From Mycobacterium paraffinicum (GTDB taxonomy: Bacteria; Actinomycetota; Actinomycetes; Mycobacteriales; Mycobacteriaceae), in assembly GCF_001907675.1 (NCBI RefSeq), contig NZ_MPNT01000001.1, positions 310,001-374,000 of the forward strand: DNA of 64,000 bases, read 5' to 3'. The translations under genes were made by a program, and so were the position numbers. Position 1 is the stretch's first letter, and each line of letters starts with the position of its first letter. This document shows, one piece after another, positions 1-8,911 of the stretch. The notes under the pieces are model-generated. The model saw only the letters and a program-made list of their open reading frames with translations. It did no database searches and was not told the DNA's origin.

Positions 1-401
1 GCCCACCTGGTGGTGTTGAAGTGTCCGGTCAGATGTACGCGCACGACGGCATCCCACTCATCGGCGTTCATGTTGAAGATCATCCGGTCGCGCAGGATGC
101 CCGCGTTGTTCACCAGAATGTCGAGGCGGCCGAATTGTTTCGTTGCGGCCTCGATCAATCCCTTGGCCGCCTCGAAGTCGCCCACGTCAGCGTGGTGTCC
201 GACCGCCGTCCCGCCCGCGTCGGTGATCTCCCGCACCACGGCGTCCGCGTGAGACGGACCGCCGTCGCGCGGGGCAACGTCGTTGACGATCACCGTGGCG
301 CCGAGCTGAGCGAGTTGCAGGGCCTCGGCCTTGCCCAGGCCCTGCCCCGCGCCGGTCACGATGGCCACCCGGCCACTCAGGTCTTGTGCGCTGGCGCTCA
401 C
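1..401 (-). CDS. SDR family oxidoreductase, 3' part outside window
   Basis: NAD(P)-dependent short-chain dehydrogenase, read on the minus strand from a GTG at 401. Its C-terminal half lies beyond the left edge. The Rossmann glycine motif TGAGQGLG sits at about residues 16-23, and the NNAG structural motif follows at about residue 100. The stretch VNDVAPRDGG and the spacing resemble the HSD17B4-type 3-hydroxyacyl-CoA dehydrogenases, which is family knowledge. The catalytic Tyr-x-x-x-Lys is not in the window. It is divergent from the thiolase at 503, with an AT-rich box between them, so a role in oxidising 3-hydroxyacyl-CoA intermediates is inferred. Confidence 0.85.
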   Translation of the reverse strand, partial: MSASAQDLSGRVAIVTGAGQGLGKAEALQLAQLGATVIVNDVAPRDGGPSHADAVVREITDAGGTAVGHHADVGDFEAAKGLIEAATKQFGRLDILVNNAGILRDRMIFNMNADEWDAVVRVHLTGHFNTTRW

Positions 402-434
402 GATGTCCTCTCGTCACACCCGGAAACGATGTCG

Positions 435-453
435 CTATATGATTTAAAGAATA
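435..453 (+). promoter_or_regulatory. AT-rich box, SDR/thiolase divergent promoter
   Basis: CTATATGATTTAAAGAATA lies in otherwise GC-rich DNA about 50 bases before the thiolase start. It matches the box at 37498 in 17 of 19 positions and contains the 8-mer ATGATTTA that recurs at 8888 (minus) and 24652. It may be a shared operator or simply an AT-rich -10 region. Confidence 0.45.
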
Positions 454-502
454 TGGTGCATTGTGCAGGGTACATGTTGCTGAGCCCGATTCGGGAGGCT
501 TG

Positions 503-1636
503 ATGTCGAAAAAAGCGGTGATCGTCGAGGCCGTCCGGACACCCCTCGGAAAGAAGGGCCGGGGGCTGGCCCACCTGCACCCAGCCGAGCTCCTCGCCGC
601 CGTCTTCACGGAGCTGTTCAAGCGGACGGGCGTGGATGCGGCCGACGTCGATCAGGTCATCGGGGGCTGTGTCACCACAGCCAATGAACAGGCAGGCAAC
701 ATCACCCGCAGCGGCTGGCTCACTGCAGAGCTACCCATCACTATCGGTGCCACGACGATCGACTGCGCCTGCGGTTCAGGCCAGCAGGCCAATCATCTGA
801 TCTCGTCGATGGTCGAGGCTGGGGCTATCGACGTCGGTGTGGCCTGTGGGGTCGAATCGATGAGCCGGGTGGCCCTGCACGCGAACAAGCCGGCGGGTGT
901 GCACACGATTCGCCCCGACAATGCTTCGTGGGAATACCCGACTCAATACGAGGCGGCGGAACGCATCGCCAAGTTGCGTGGGCTGACTCGCGACGATCTC
1001 GATGCGTTCGGCCTACGATCGCAGCAGCTGGCCGCTCGGGCCTGGGCAGACGGTGCCTACACCGACGAAGTAGTTCCGCTGGCAAGCCCAGCCGGGCTTG
1101 TCGACCGCGACGAGGGCATTCGGGATACGTCGGCGGAAAAGCTGGCCACGTTGGCGCCACTCGCCGAGGGGGCGATGCACACCGCGGCTACCAGCTCGCA
1201 GCTGACCGATGGCGCCGCGGCGGTGTTGTGGATGAGCCACGAGCGGGCCATCGCTCTGGGGCTACGCCCCCGCGCCAGGTTTCGCGCCCACAACCTGACC
1301 GGAAGCGATCCCTATTACCTCCTGGATGGTCCGGTTGAAGCAACCGCCCGGGTGCTCGACCAGGCGGCAATGAAACTCGGCGATATCGACCACTACGAGG
1401 TCAACGAGGCATTCGCATCGGTGCCGCTGTCCTGGGCGCGTGTTCACGACGCCGACATGGACAAGCTGAATCCCAACGGGGGGGCTATCGCGCTGGGGCA
1501 TCCGGTCGGCTGCACGGGCAGCCGGCTGGTCACCAGCGCCGTTCATCACCTCGAACGGGCCGATCGGACAACATCATTGATCACGATGTGTACGGGTGGT
1601 GCGATGGCTACCGCCGCCGTGCTCGAGCGGCTGTAA
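503..1636 (+). CDS. Thiolase, FadA5-like (acetyl-CoA C-acyltransferase)
   Basis: Degradative thiolase of 377 residues that should cleave a 3-ketoacyl-CoA with CoA. The acylated cysteine is C90 in CACGSGQQA, and NEAFASV covers N301-E302. H333 lies in GGAIALGHPVGCTGS and the second catalytic cysteine is C363 in MCTGG, so the Cys-His-Cys set is complete. The segments IGGCVT, GATT-DC-CGSGQQANHLI and GTSSQ-like/DGAAAVLWM closely follow M. tuberculosis FadA5, the thiolase of cholesterol side-chain degradation (recalled, not aligned by program). The ATG at 503 is chosen because GGGAGG precedes it; the longer frame back to 461 lacks similarity. It is a FadA5 paralogue rather than necessarily the orthologue. 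Confidence 0.9.
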   Translation: MSKKAVIVEAVRTPLGKKGRGLAHLHPAELLAAVFTELFKRTGVDAADVDQVIGGCVTTANEQAGNITRSGWLTAELPITIGATTIDCACGSGQQANHLISSMVEAGAIDVGVACGVESMSRVALHANKPAGVHTIRPDNASWEYPTQYEAAERIAKLRGLTRDDLDAFGLRSQQLAARAWADGAYTDEVVPLASPAGLVDRDEGIRDTSAEKLATLAPLAEGAMHTAATSSQLTDGAAAVLWMSHERAIALGLRPRARFRAHNLTGSDPYYLLDGPVEATARVLDQAAMKLGDIDHYEVNEAFASVPLSWARVHDADMDKLNPNGGAIALGHPVGCTGSRLVTSAVHHLERADRTTSLITMCTGGAMATAAVLERL

Positions 1637-1729
1637 CGCCTGGCTCCCCGTCAGGCCAAGAGGTCGATGACTCCATCTCGATGCTCCCCGAGTAGCGCGT
1701 CGCAGATCGGGCACCAGCCGCACCCAAGT

Positions 1730-2551
1730 TCAGCTCGCGAGTTCCATCAGTAGGCCACGATTGTGTTCGGGCGCCAGGGCAACGCTGTCTGGGTGATCCC
1801 CCGGGCCGACGACGACGCCGCGCCGCGCGAGATGCCCGCAGGCCTTGGCAATGTCGGCGACCGCGAGGACGATCGACCGGATGCCTTCACCATGCCGACA
1901 CAGGTGATCTTCGATCACGCCGGGCCCGAGTGGGCTGATCAGCTCAACGACGGTGTCAGCCAGCTGAAGCCCGGTGACCCTTGCCCCGATGTGGGGACGT
2001 TCTTCGTCGTAGACAGCACAAACATCAAAGGTGTCGCGATAGAAGTCGACGGCGGCGGCGTGCCGCGCCGTGGCCACGCTGTAGCGCTTGAGGCCGGCCA
2101 GCCCCATCGGATGCTCCTCACGCCAGTACTCGGCGGATCTGAGCGGTTCGAGCCACTCGACCACGCCGTCGCGATGGAAGTTGCCGGCATAGAACTCGAA
2201 CGCGACGCCGTGGGTGTCGGCCGGATCGGTATGGATGGCCACGCCGATGTCGCGTACGAGCCCAATGTCGCGTTCGGTGAGGTTCCGCCTAACCGAATCG
2301 AGTTCGCCCACTTCGTATTCGACGCCGATGTAGTGGGCTCCGTAGCGGGAGTTGAGGAAGAAGTCGTTGGGCGCGAACAGTTCGATTAAGACACCGCCGA
2401 GATAGAGCAGGCCTGCGTGCCAGTTCGTGTTAGGCAAGTCCAGAACGAATTGCGCTCCGAACAGGTCGCGAAAGTGCGAGACCGTCGCCTCGAAGTCGGG
2501 TGCGACGATGTTGAGGTGCTGCATCTCCACACATGTGATCCGATCGGGCAT
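1730..2551 (-). CDS. VOC (glyoxalase/dioxygenase fold) protein, two modules
   Basis: About 273 residues with two vicinal-oxygen-chelate modules. The first runs from MQHLNIVAPDFE to about residue 120 and the second from about LKRYSVATARH to GLLMELAS. Members of this fold include glyoxalases, epimerases and extradiol dioxygenases. His near the start of module 1 and Glu in IELFAPND could bind metal, but the ligand set does not identify a specific enzyme. The ATG at 2551 has a purine-rich GGACGGCGG upstream; a GTG at 2566 would add five residues. It is divergent from the amidohydrolase at 2724. A methylmalonyl-CoA-epimerase-like or lyase role is possible, but the function is unassigned. Confidence 0.75.
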   Translation of the reverse strand: MPDRITCVEMQHLNIVAPDFEATVSHFRDLFGAQFVLDLPNTNWHAGLLYLGGVLIELFAPNDFFLNSRYGAHYIGVEYEVGELDSVRRNLTERDIGLVRDIGVAIHTDPADTHGVAFEFYAGNFHRDGVVEWLEPLRSAEYWREEHPMGLAGLKRYSVATARHAAAVDFYRDTFDVCAVYDEERPHIGARVTGLQLADTVVELISPLGPGVIEDHLCRHGEGIRSIVLAVADIAKACGHLARRGVVVGPGDHPDSVALAPEHNRGLLMELAS

Positions 2552-2618
2552 CAGGCCGCCGTCCACTCAGAGTTCTCGTTGACCGGTTAGCCGGCCTACA
2601 GTTACCGTCATCAGTATA

Positions 2619-2635
2619 ATGATTAAAACCTTATG
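2619..2635 (+). promoter_or_regulatory. AT-rich box, VOC/amidohydrolase divergent promoter
   Basis: ATGATTAAAACCTTATG lies between the VOC gene and the amidohydrolase. It resembles the ATGATTTAAAGAATATG stretch starting at 439, sharing the ATGATT start and the TATG end. It is either an operator or a promoter core. Confidence 0.4.
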
Positions 2636-2723
2636 ACTGTCCGCGAGCAGACCCAACATCGAGGCGACGTGTTCAGTGCATGCAGGTTCGCATCGGTTGT
2701 CAACAGCGAGAGGATTATCCGCG

Positions 2724-3953
2724 ATGATCATCGACGCCGACGCCCATGTCTGCGAGCCCCCGGACACCTGGACCTCGAGAATGCCGTCAAAGTGGGGCGA
2801 GCTGATACCTCGTATCAAGCGAAACGAGGAAATCAATGCCGACGTCTGGTGCATCGGGGACACCGTGATGAACACGCTGGCGTTCAGCGTCTTCTACCGA
2901 GAACCAGGTGACGATCGTCCGCACCGGCGCCAAGATGATTTCCCCGAGACGCCGCGGTTCGTCGACGAGGTGCATCCGTCATCGTGGGATCCGTCTGAGC
3001 GGGTCAAGGTCATGGATGAGGTCGGGGTCAACATGGCCGCCTTGTACCCCAACCTCGGCCTGACCATGCCGGAACCGTTCCAGCGCATAGCCGGCGCGAC
3101 GCTCGACTTCCAGTTCGATCTGATCGCGGCGTACAACGATTTCGTATTGAGTTGGGCCGAGCGCGAACCCGGTCGGTTCATCCCCCTCGCGGTGGTGCCC
3201 TACTGGGACCTGGACCGCTGCGTGCGGGAGGTGGAGCGCTGCGCCGAGAAGGGCCACAAGGGCTGGGTCATGACGGGCACCCCGGAATACCACGGCGAGC
3301 CGCACCTCGACGACAGGCACTGGGATCCGTTATGGGATGCGCTCAGTGCGTCGGGCAGCCCCGTCGCCTTCCACGCCGGCACGACGGCGAATCCCGCGGA
3401 GTACATGTACGACGAAAAGACGCGCACCGTCGGTGGCAGTCGAGTGCGGGCGGTGACCGACGTGGTCCGGTCATTCTTCGACAACGCCAAGGCAACCACC
3501 AACTTGCTGATGTCGGGGGTATTGCACCGTTATCCCGACATGAAGTTCGCCATCGTCGAAAGCGGCGCCAGCTGGGTGCCGTTCATGCTCGAAGCGCTCG
3601 ACGTTCATTATCTGCGCTACCGGCCGTGGGAAGTGCGGCCCGAGCTGTCCGCGGACATGCTTCCTAGCGACGTCTTTCGTCGCCAGGTGTTCGTCAACAC
3701 GTGGTATGAAAATCTGCGTGGCGACGATTTCGCGCTGCTGCCGATCGACAACATCATGTTCGAGACCGACTATCCGCACCCGACCTGTCTGTTCGGCAGC
3801 GAGGTCCAGGAATCCCTGGAACAGAATCTGACCGCCCTGAGCCCCGATGACCGGGAAAAGATCGCCTACCGAAACGCCATGCGGTGCTTCAACCTCACAG
3901 AGGACGAAATCGGTCCGATCAACGGCCTCGCGTCGACGGCCGCGCAGCGGTAG
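2724..3953 (+). CDS. Amidohydrolase family 2 (TIM-barrel, metal dependent)
   Basis: 409-residue member of the amidohydrolase-2 family (PF04909), which includes ACMSD-type decarboxylases and C-C or C-N hydrolases. The N-terminal metal motif is IDADAHVCEP, the barrel histidine is in AFHAGTT, ESGASWVPF follows, and the late metal aspartate is in FETDYPHPTCLF. The start is the ATG at 2724, preceded by GAGAGGA; the in-frame extension upstream has no family similarity. It is one of six such genes in the window and, like most of them, is the first gene after a divergent promoter. The substrate is unknown. Hydrolysis or decarboxylation of a ring-cleavage or CoA-linked intermediate is only a guess. 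Confidence 0.88.
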   Translation: MIIDADAHVCEPPDTWTSRMPSKWGELIPRIKRNEEINADVWCIGDTVMNTLAFSVFYREPGDDRPHRRQDDFPETPRFVDEVHPSSWDPSERVKVMDEVGVNMAALYPNLGLTMPEPFQRIAGATLDFQFDLIAAYNDFVLSWAEREPGRFIPLAVVPYWDLDRCVREVERCAEKGHKGWVMTGTPEYHGEPHLDDRHWDPLWDALSASGSPVAFHAGTTANPAEYMYDEKTRTVGGSRVRAVTDVVRSFFDNAKATTNLLMSGVLHRYPDMKFAIVESGASWVPFMLEALDVHYLRYRPWEVRPELSADMLPSDVFRRQVFVNTWYENLRGDDFALLPIDNIMFETDYPHPTCLFGSEVQESLEQNLTALSPDDREKIAYRNAMRCFNLTEDEIGPINGLASTAAQR

Positions 3954-4021
3954 TCGGCGCTGCGGCTCTTGGCCAGCATTGCAGCAACAGCGCCGGAAAG
4001 CCCGCAGCCGCCTAGCGCCTG

Positions 4022-5605
4022 CTAATCCAGCAACATGCGTCGCAGTTCGCGTTTCATCACCTTTCCCGCTGCGTTTCGCGGCAATTGCCGCATCGTGTGA
4101 ACGTGGCGCGGGACCTTGAAATCCGCCAGCCGCGCGGCGCAATGAGACTGCAAAGCCTCGATCGTGGTCGGGGACCCATCGCGCAACACGACGATGGCTT
4201 GCACCTCCTCACCGAGACGAGGATGCTCGCGTGCGATCACGGCCGCGTCGAGGACGTCCGGGTGGGCCATCAGCACGGCTTCCACTTCGGCCGAGGCGAT
4301 GTTGTAGCCGCCGCGCACGATGATGTCCTTGAGCCGATCGCAGTGGTAGGCGAACCCGTCGCTGTCGAGTCGAACCAGATCACCCGAGCGCAGCCACCCG
4401 TCAGCGGTGTACGCGGCGAAAGTCGCGTCATCGTCTTCCCAGTAACCCGACATCATCGAAGCGCCGCGCAGCACCAGCTCACCTTCGCAGTCCGGTCCGA
4501 CGTCGGCGCCCTCCGCATCGACCACTCGGAACTCGGTGGTCGCGCCGGCGGCTCGGTTACCGATGGAACCAATCTTGCTCAGCGCATAGTCTTCGGCCAG
4601 ATACAGCCCGCCAGGCCCGGCTTCGGTGAGACCATATGTCTGCATCAGCCCGGCCCCGGGAATGGCCTCACGCAGCCGCTCGATCGTTGCGGGCGCCATG
4701 CTTGCACCACCGTAATCGAGAATCCGCAGTGAGGACAGGATCGCCGGGTCGGAATCCTCGAGAAGGCCGCTCTCCAACCAGAATTGGTAGATCGCCGGCA
4801 CAGCGACGTACACGGTGCTCTGGCACTGTTCGATCAGGGTCAGGCTCGCTGCAGTGTCGGTGCCGTCGACGACGTACGTTGCCCCCGTCCACAAGCACGA
4901 CAAACCGTTGAAGTGCAGACCGGCTCCGGAAAAGATCGGAAACGGGCTCTGCAGCACGTCGATGCCCGGGCGCAGCCGGAACGCGTCCGCCCATCCGATC
5001 CCGGCGGCCAGGGCAGAACCGTGCGTGTGTACGACCCCCTTGGGGCGCCCGGTGGTCCCGGACGTGAACAACACGACCGCCGTCGAGTCCTCACCTACCG
5101 CGATGCTGGGTGCTAGGCCCCCGCTGCCGTCCCCGAGTTGCCCCAGACGGTGGCACTCCACGTCACTGCTTGCGATGTGCAGCGCCCGCCGCGTCAGGTC
5201 CTCGTGCAATGCGGCGGACAGGACGAGGGCCGGCCGAACCCGATCGATGATCGCGGCAATCTCGGGAGCCGCAAGGCGCGGGTTGAGCGGGACCCCAACC
5301 GCTTGCGCGCGCAGAATGGCGTGATGGGTGACCAATGCGGTAACCGAATCGTCGTTGTCGGCAAGCCATACCACCCGATCGCCTGGGCGGATGCCGTGGC
5401 CGCGGAGGGCCGCGGCTGACGTCACGGCCTGCGCGCACAGCTCGCTGAAGGTCAGCGAGGATACCTTCCCCGCGGCCTTCCCCACCACCGCCGCCGTATC
5501 GGGCCACCTGGCCGCTGCGCGATCCAATGCGGCGGGAATCGTCCGGGGGGAAATCGCCGCCGGTAGCGGTATCCGGGCCCGTGCGTCGGACCTCGTCTTC
5601 GCCAT
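4022..5605 (-). CDS. Acyl-CoA ligase (FadD-type, ANL superfamily)
   Basis: 527-residue adenylate-forming ligase that should activate a carboxylic acid with ATP and CoA. The phosphate loop TSGTTGRPKG is at 181-190, YGLTEAGPGG forms the A5 region, and GWLRSGDLVRLDSDGF with DRLKDIIVRGGYNI forms A7-A8. The catalytic lysine is about K515 in PRNAAGKVMKR. The ATG at 5605 has AAGGAG six bases upstream; the ATG further out does not. It is divergent from the amidohydrolase at 5684, with an AT-rich box between, and converges on the previous amidohydrolase. It is one of seven ligases in the window, so chain-length or side-chain selectivity probably differs among them. Confidence 0.92.
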   Translation of the reverse strand: MAKTRSDARARIPLPAAISPRTIPAALDRAAARWPDTAAVVGKAAGKVSSLTFSELCAQAVTSAAALRGHGIRPGDRVVWLADNDDSVTALVTHHAILRAQAVGVPLNPRLAAPEIAAIIDRVRPALVLSAALHEDLTRRALHIASSDVECHRLGQLGDGSGGLAPSIAVGEDSTAVVLFTSGTTGRPKGVVHTHGSALAAGIGWADAFRLRPGIDVLQSPFPIFSGAGLHFNGLSCLWTGATYVVDGTDTAASLTLIEQCQSTVYVAVPAIYQFWLESGLLEDSDPAILSSLRILDYGGASMAPATIERLREAIPGAGLMQTYGLTEAGPGGLYLAEDYALSKIGSIGNRAAGATTEFRVVDAEGADVGPDCEGELVLRGASMMSGYWEDDDATFAAYTADGWLRSGDLVRLDSDGFAYHCDRLKDIIVRGGYNIASAEVEAVLMAHPDVLDAAVIAREHPRLGEEVQAIVVLRDGSPTTIEALQSHCAARLADFKVPRHVHTMRQLPRNAAGKVMKRELRRMLLD

Positions 5606-5647
5606 CAGGGCTCCTTGCCTGGGACGCCGCATTACCGGCTAATTCGC

Positions 5648-5666
5648 TTATATGTCTATATTATTG
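5648..5666 (+). promoter_or_regulatory. AT-rich box, ligase/amidohydrolase divergent promoter
   Basis: TTATATGTCTATATTATTG lies between the divergent starts at 5605 and 5684. It is the only AT-rich stretch in the spacer. Its reverse complement resembles the box at 8881, sharing AAT-AT--TAG-C-ATA positions. Confidence 0.4.
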
Positions 5667-5683
5667 TCCTGAAGGAGGCTGAC

Positions 5684-6871
5684 ATGGTTGATGGGCTGCT
5701 CGACTATGGGATTTTCGACGGTGACACGCACATCTACGACCGGGAAGATACCTTCTCGCGTTATCTACCAGCCCGTTACGCCGATCAGGCGGTCCACGTC
5801 GGCACCGACAACGGAGTGTGGGCGGCATTCGTGGGCGACCGAAAGATCAAACTGCTGGACGCCGCGTTCGGGCCAAACGGCGAGGTCGTCAAGCCAGGGT
5901 CGCTGAAGGAGTTGCTGCGCACGATGAAGAGCGCCGAAGGCGAGACTCCCTACCAGTGGCAGCCCGTCGAGGACCACTACATCTATCGCGACGCCCGGCT
6001 CGAAATGATGGACCGCCAGGGCGTCGAACGTGCGTTCCTGTTCCCGAGCATCGCGATCACCATCGAGGGCATGTACGACGACATCGACGCGCTGTATGCG
6101 CAGTTCCATGCCTTCAACCAGTGGTACGACGACGAGTGGGGCTTCAATTACCAAGACCGGATATACGCGACGCCCTACATCAGCTTCCGCGACCTTCAGT
6201 CCGCGATCAAAGAGGTCGAGTTCGTCATCGAAAGGGGCGCACGGGCGGTCACGCTGCGGGCGGGTTCGGGATTCGGCCGCTCCCCTGGCGACCCATACTT
6301 CGATCCGATTTGGGCGCGCCTGAACGAGGCCAAAGTCGTTGCGACATATCACATCAGCGATGCCGGTTATAACAAGCTCATCGGCCCCGAATGGGGCCAG
6401 GACCCGGATCCCGCCGCCCGGTTACAGTCGGCGTGGCAGTGGGCCAACACGTACGGTGACCGCCCGATCATGGACACGCTGTCGGCGTTGATCTATGACA
6501 ACGTGTTCGGTCGTTTTCCCGATCTTCGGGTCGCTGTCGTCGAATACGGCGCGGAATGGCTGCCATACTTCATGGGCCGTATCGACAAGATGCGCGGTAT
6601 GGGCCGGCAGGGCCCGTGGATCGGAGGGCAGCTGAAGGAACGGCCGACCGCGATCGCGCGCCGACACATCAGGGTCGTCCCTTTCCCCGAGGACGACACG
6701 CGTCGACTGGCGTCGCAGGTCGGATCCGACATGTTGATGATGGGCTCGGACTATCCGCATGCCGAAGGTCTCGCCGAACCGGCGTCGTTCGTAAACAAAC
6801 TCGAAGGCATGGACCCCGCCGACATCCGACGCATCATGCGGGACAACGGCGTCGAGCTGGTCAGCCGCTGA
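5684..6871 (+). CDS. Amidohydrolase family 2
   Basis: 395-residue amidohydrolase-2 enzyme. The N-terminal metal motif is FDGDTHIYDRED (D14, H16), and the C-terminal metal aspartate lies in GSDYPHAEGLAEP. Its middle section (RDARLEMMDRQGVE, DPYFDPIWARLNEA) is clearly paralogous to the gene at 48388, and both end in an IRRIMRDN-like helix. The start is well fixed by GAAGGAGG at 5671-5678, five bases before the ATG. It heads a two-gene operon with the hotdog protein at 6895, 23 bases downstream. The coupling suggests that a CoA-thioester or carboxylate product passes between the two, but this is inference. Confidence 0.88.
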   Translation: MVDGLLDYGIFDGDTHIYDREDTFSRYLPARYADQAVHVGTDNGVWAAFVGDRKIKLLDAAFGPNGEVVKPGSLKELLRTMKSAEGETPYQWQPVEDHYIYRDARLEMMDRQGVERAFLFPSIAITIEGMYDDIDALYAQFHAFNQWYDDEWGFNYQDRIYATPYISFRDLQSAIKEVEFVIERGARAVTLRAGSGFGRSPGDPYFDPIWARLNEAKVVATYHISDAGYNKLIGPEWGQDPDPAARLQSAWQWANTYGDRPIMDTLSALIYDNVFGRFPDLRVAVVEYGAEWLPYFMGRIDKMRGMGRQGPWIGGQLKERPTAIARRHIRVVPFPEDDTRRLASQVGSDMLMMGSDYPHAEGLAEPASFVNKLEGMDPADIRRIMRDNGVELVSR

Positions 6872-6894
6872 CCACGTCGCCTCGAGGAGCACAG

Positions 6895-7767
6895 TTGTCC
6901 GACGACACGACGATCGATGATCCCCTGTCCCTGCCGTTGATGCCACTGGGCGCCGACCCCGACCATGGCCTGCAGATCTACCAGCACATCGGGGCCGGGT
7001 CGGCACCGACCGGCGACGACACCGCCGAGGGCCGATTGGTCCTGCGGCCCGACCTACGGACCGCGACGGGACCGTGGGCGTCGGCGCTGGCGGTCTTCAC
7101 CCAGGACCTCGCCGGCGTCAATGTGTTTCGGTTCGCCCCATTGCTGGTGCCGGTGCGGGTCGAGGTTCACCTTCGAGGCGACATGGCGAACGAACAAGAA
7201 CTCGTCGCCAAGGGACGCATCGTCAAGCGATCGAAGAACACCATCATGACCACCGCGCGGATTTATCGCGGGTCTGGAGGCGACGTCCCCGTCGCCTACG
7301 GCTCAATCCATTTCGCCACCATGGGAAGCACTCGCGAAACCCCGCTGGGTTTTGCACGGACGCAGGTGACGATTCCGCGACACGAGCCTCCGGATCTGCT
7401 TTCCTGGATCGGCGCGACAGCTCGGGAAGACGGCCGCGGATACGACCTCACGGAGGTCAGCGACGGGCTCGTGGAGGGAATTGCGCTCGGCGGAAGCGCG
7501 GCACGCGTCGTACACGGCGGGCCACTGCAGATCCTTGCCGAGGGTGCCGCGATGGCGGTCGGTCGAAGCGCCGCCGCCGGCGCCCCCCTGCGCATCGAGG
7601 ATTTCGCCACGAATTTCTTCGCCCCCGCCAAATCTCTGCCACTGAGCGCGATTGGTGAAGTTGTCATCGCAACGGACGACTCCGTCGACATCCGGGTGGA
7701 GGTATCAAATTTCGGCGGTGGAATCGCCTCGGTCTCGGAAGCCCGCTTCCGACGCATCATCGACTAA
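6895..7767 (+). CDS. Double-hotdog thioesterase-like protein
   Basis: 290-residue protein that appears to consist of two hotdog halves. The first spans about residues 40-140 (ASALAVFTQDLAGVN, IVKRSKNTIMTTARIYRG, VAYGSIHFATMG), the typical PaaI/4HBT strand-turn pattern. The second spans about residues 170-290 (EGIALGGSAARVVHGG, IEDFATNFFAPAKS). The TTG at 6895 is chosen because GAGGAG lies five bases before it and family similarity begins right after; no ATG fits. It follows the amidohydrolase in the same operon and overlaps the convergent CaiB gene by four bases. Hydrolysis of a CoA thioester is the likely role. Confidence 0.72.
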   Translation: MSDDTTIDDPLSLPLMPLGADPDHGLQIYQHIGAGSAPTGDDTAEGRLVLRPDLRTATGPWASALAVFTQDLAGVNVFRFAPLLVPVRVEVHLRGDMANEQELVAKGRIVKRSKNTIMTTARIYRGSGGDVPVAYGSIHFATMGSTRETPLGFARTQVTIPRHEPPDLLSWIGATAREDGRGYDLTEVSDGLVEGIALGGSAARVVHGGPLQILAEGAAMAVGRSAAAGAPLRIEDFATNFFAPAKSLPLSAIGEVVIATDDSVDIRVEVSNFGGGIASVSEARFRRIID

Positions 7768-8873
7768 CCCTCGGTCGTCGGCTTGGGCACCTCGGTGACG
7801 ACACCGACATCGCGCGAGGAATCGCCTGGCGTCTCGGACAGGGTCGGCGCCGCGGCGACCCTCATGGCCCCGCCACCCGGATAGACGCTGCGCCGCGCGA
7901 GAACTTGAGGGTGGGAGGCGATCTGGGCCAGGTCCAGTACCGGCGACGCCGTGATCCGGCCCTGGTCGAGCAACCGCAAGGCGTCGCCCGACCCGTGACC
8001 CTCGGCCCATCGACACACGCTGTCCTCGAGCTCGTCGGCTCGCGCGATGCGGTCGGCAACCGTGGCAACGCCGTCGAGATCAGTGAACCCGGTCAGCGCC
8101 AGCAGCCGGCGCGCCTGCCGGTCCGTCGTCGCCGATACCGCGATCCAACGGTCGTCTGCACACCGGTAGAGGTTGCGCAACGGGATCTCCGGCAACCGGT
8201 TTCCCCGGCGCTTCACTGGTTCACCCAAGCCGTCCCATTCGGCGAACACCGGGCCGAGTAATTGCAGTACCGGCTCGTACATCGCAACGTCGACGAGTTG
8301 TCCACGCGCGTTGCCGAGTTGCTTCGCCATGCTCGCGGTCAATACCCCGATGACACCGGACATTGCCGTCAGCGTGTCGCCGAGCGGAATCGAGGTAAGC
8401 ATCGGCGGACCATCCGCCTCACCGGTCAGGTTGGTCAGTCCACCGAACGCCTCAGCCAGGGTGCCGTTCCCCTGCGCAGTAGCCATCGGACCGTCTGCGC
8501 CGTAGCAACTCACCACGGCGACGACCAGATCCGGCAGCGCGGCATGCACATCCTTCCAACCGATCCCCCACCGTTCAAGGGTCGCCAAGGAGCTGTTGAA
8601 TATCGCGACGTCGGCCCAGCCCAACCACGTCCACATCTCGCTCTGCCCGGCCGGAGTCTGCAGGTCGATCCGTCTCGTCGCCTTACCGCGATTGACGTAC
8701 GTCCACAGCCGCGTGCGGTCCGCCGCAGCCCCCCCGAATTGCCGCAGCGGATCTCCCGCGGGGGGTTCGACCTTGACTACCTCCGCCCCGAAGTCGGCTA
8801 ACATTGCGCTGATCTGCGGCGCCGAGAGCAGTGTCGACCCGTCAAGCACCCGAAGCCCTCGCAATGCGGTCAT
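7764..8873 (-). CDS. CaiB/BaiF CoA-transferase family III
   Basis: 369-residue family III CoA-transferase (interlocked-dimer fold). LRGLRVLDGSTLLSAPQISAMLADFGAEVVKVEPPAGD is the usual N-terminal Rossmann-like start, broken here by LS for the more common AG. The region SIPLGDTLTAMSG carries the aspartate that normally forms the acyl-CoA anhydride. It should move CoA between carboxylates. It is divergent from the operon 8912-13158, with an AT-rich box ending about seven bases before its ATG and no Shine-Dalgarno sequence, so a leaderless transcript is plausible. Confidence 0.88.
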   Translation of the reverse strand: MTALRGLRVLDGSTLLSAPQISAMLADFGAEVVKVEPPAGDPLRQFGGAAADRTRLWTYVNRGKATRRIDLQTPAGQSEMWTWLGWADVAIFNSSLATLERWGIGWKDVHAALPDLVVAVVSCYGADGPMATAQGNGTLAEAFGGLTNLTGEADGPPMLTSIPLGDTLTAMSGVIGVLTASMAKQLGNARGQLVDVAMYEPVLQLLGPVFAEWDGLGEPVKRRGNRLPEIPLRNLYRCADDRWIAVSATTDRQARRLLALTGFTDLDGVATVADRIARADELEDSVCRWAEGHGSGDALRLLDQGRITASPVLDLAQIASHPQVLARRSVYPGGGAMRVAAAPTLSETPGDSSRDVGVVTEVPKPTTEG

Positions 8874-8879
8874 ACCACC

Positions 8880-8897
8880 ATATAGACTAAATCATTG
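8880..8897 (-). promoter_or_regulatory. AT-rich box, CaiB/ligase divergent promoter
   Basis: TATAGACTAAATCATTG, read on the minus strand as CAATGATTTAGTCTATA, fills the short spacer between the divergent starts at 8873 and 8912. It contains ATGATTTA as at 439 and 24652. On the minus strand TATATG is about seven bases from the ATG, which fits a -10 element of a leaderless gene. Confidence 0.45.
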
Positions 8898-8911
8898 TGC
8901 GGATTAAGCCC

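Noticed and set aside
3954..4021. Possible rho-independent terminator between convergent genes
   Set aside because: GC-rich with short complementary parts, but no clean stem followed by a T run; the same applies to the other convergent spacers.
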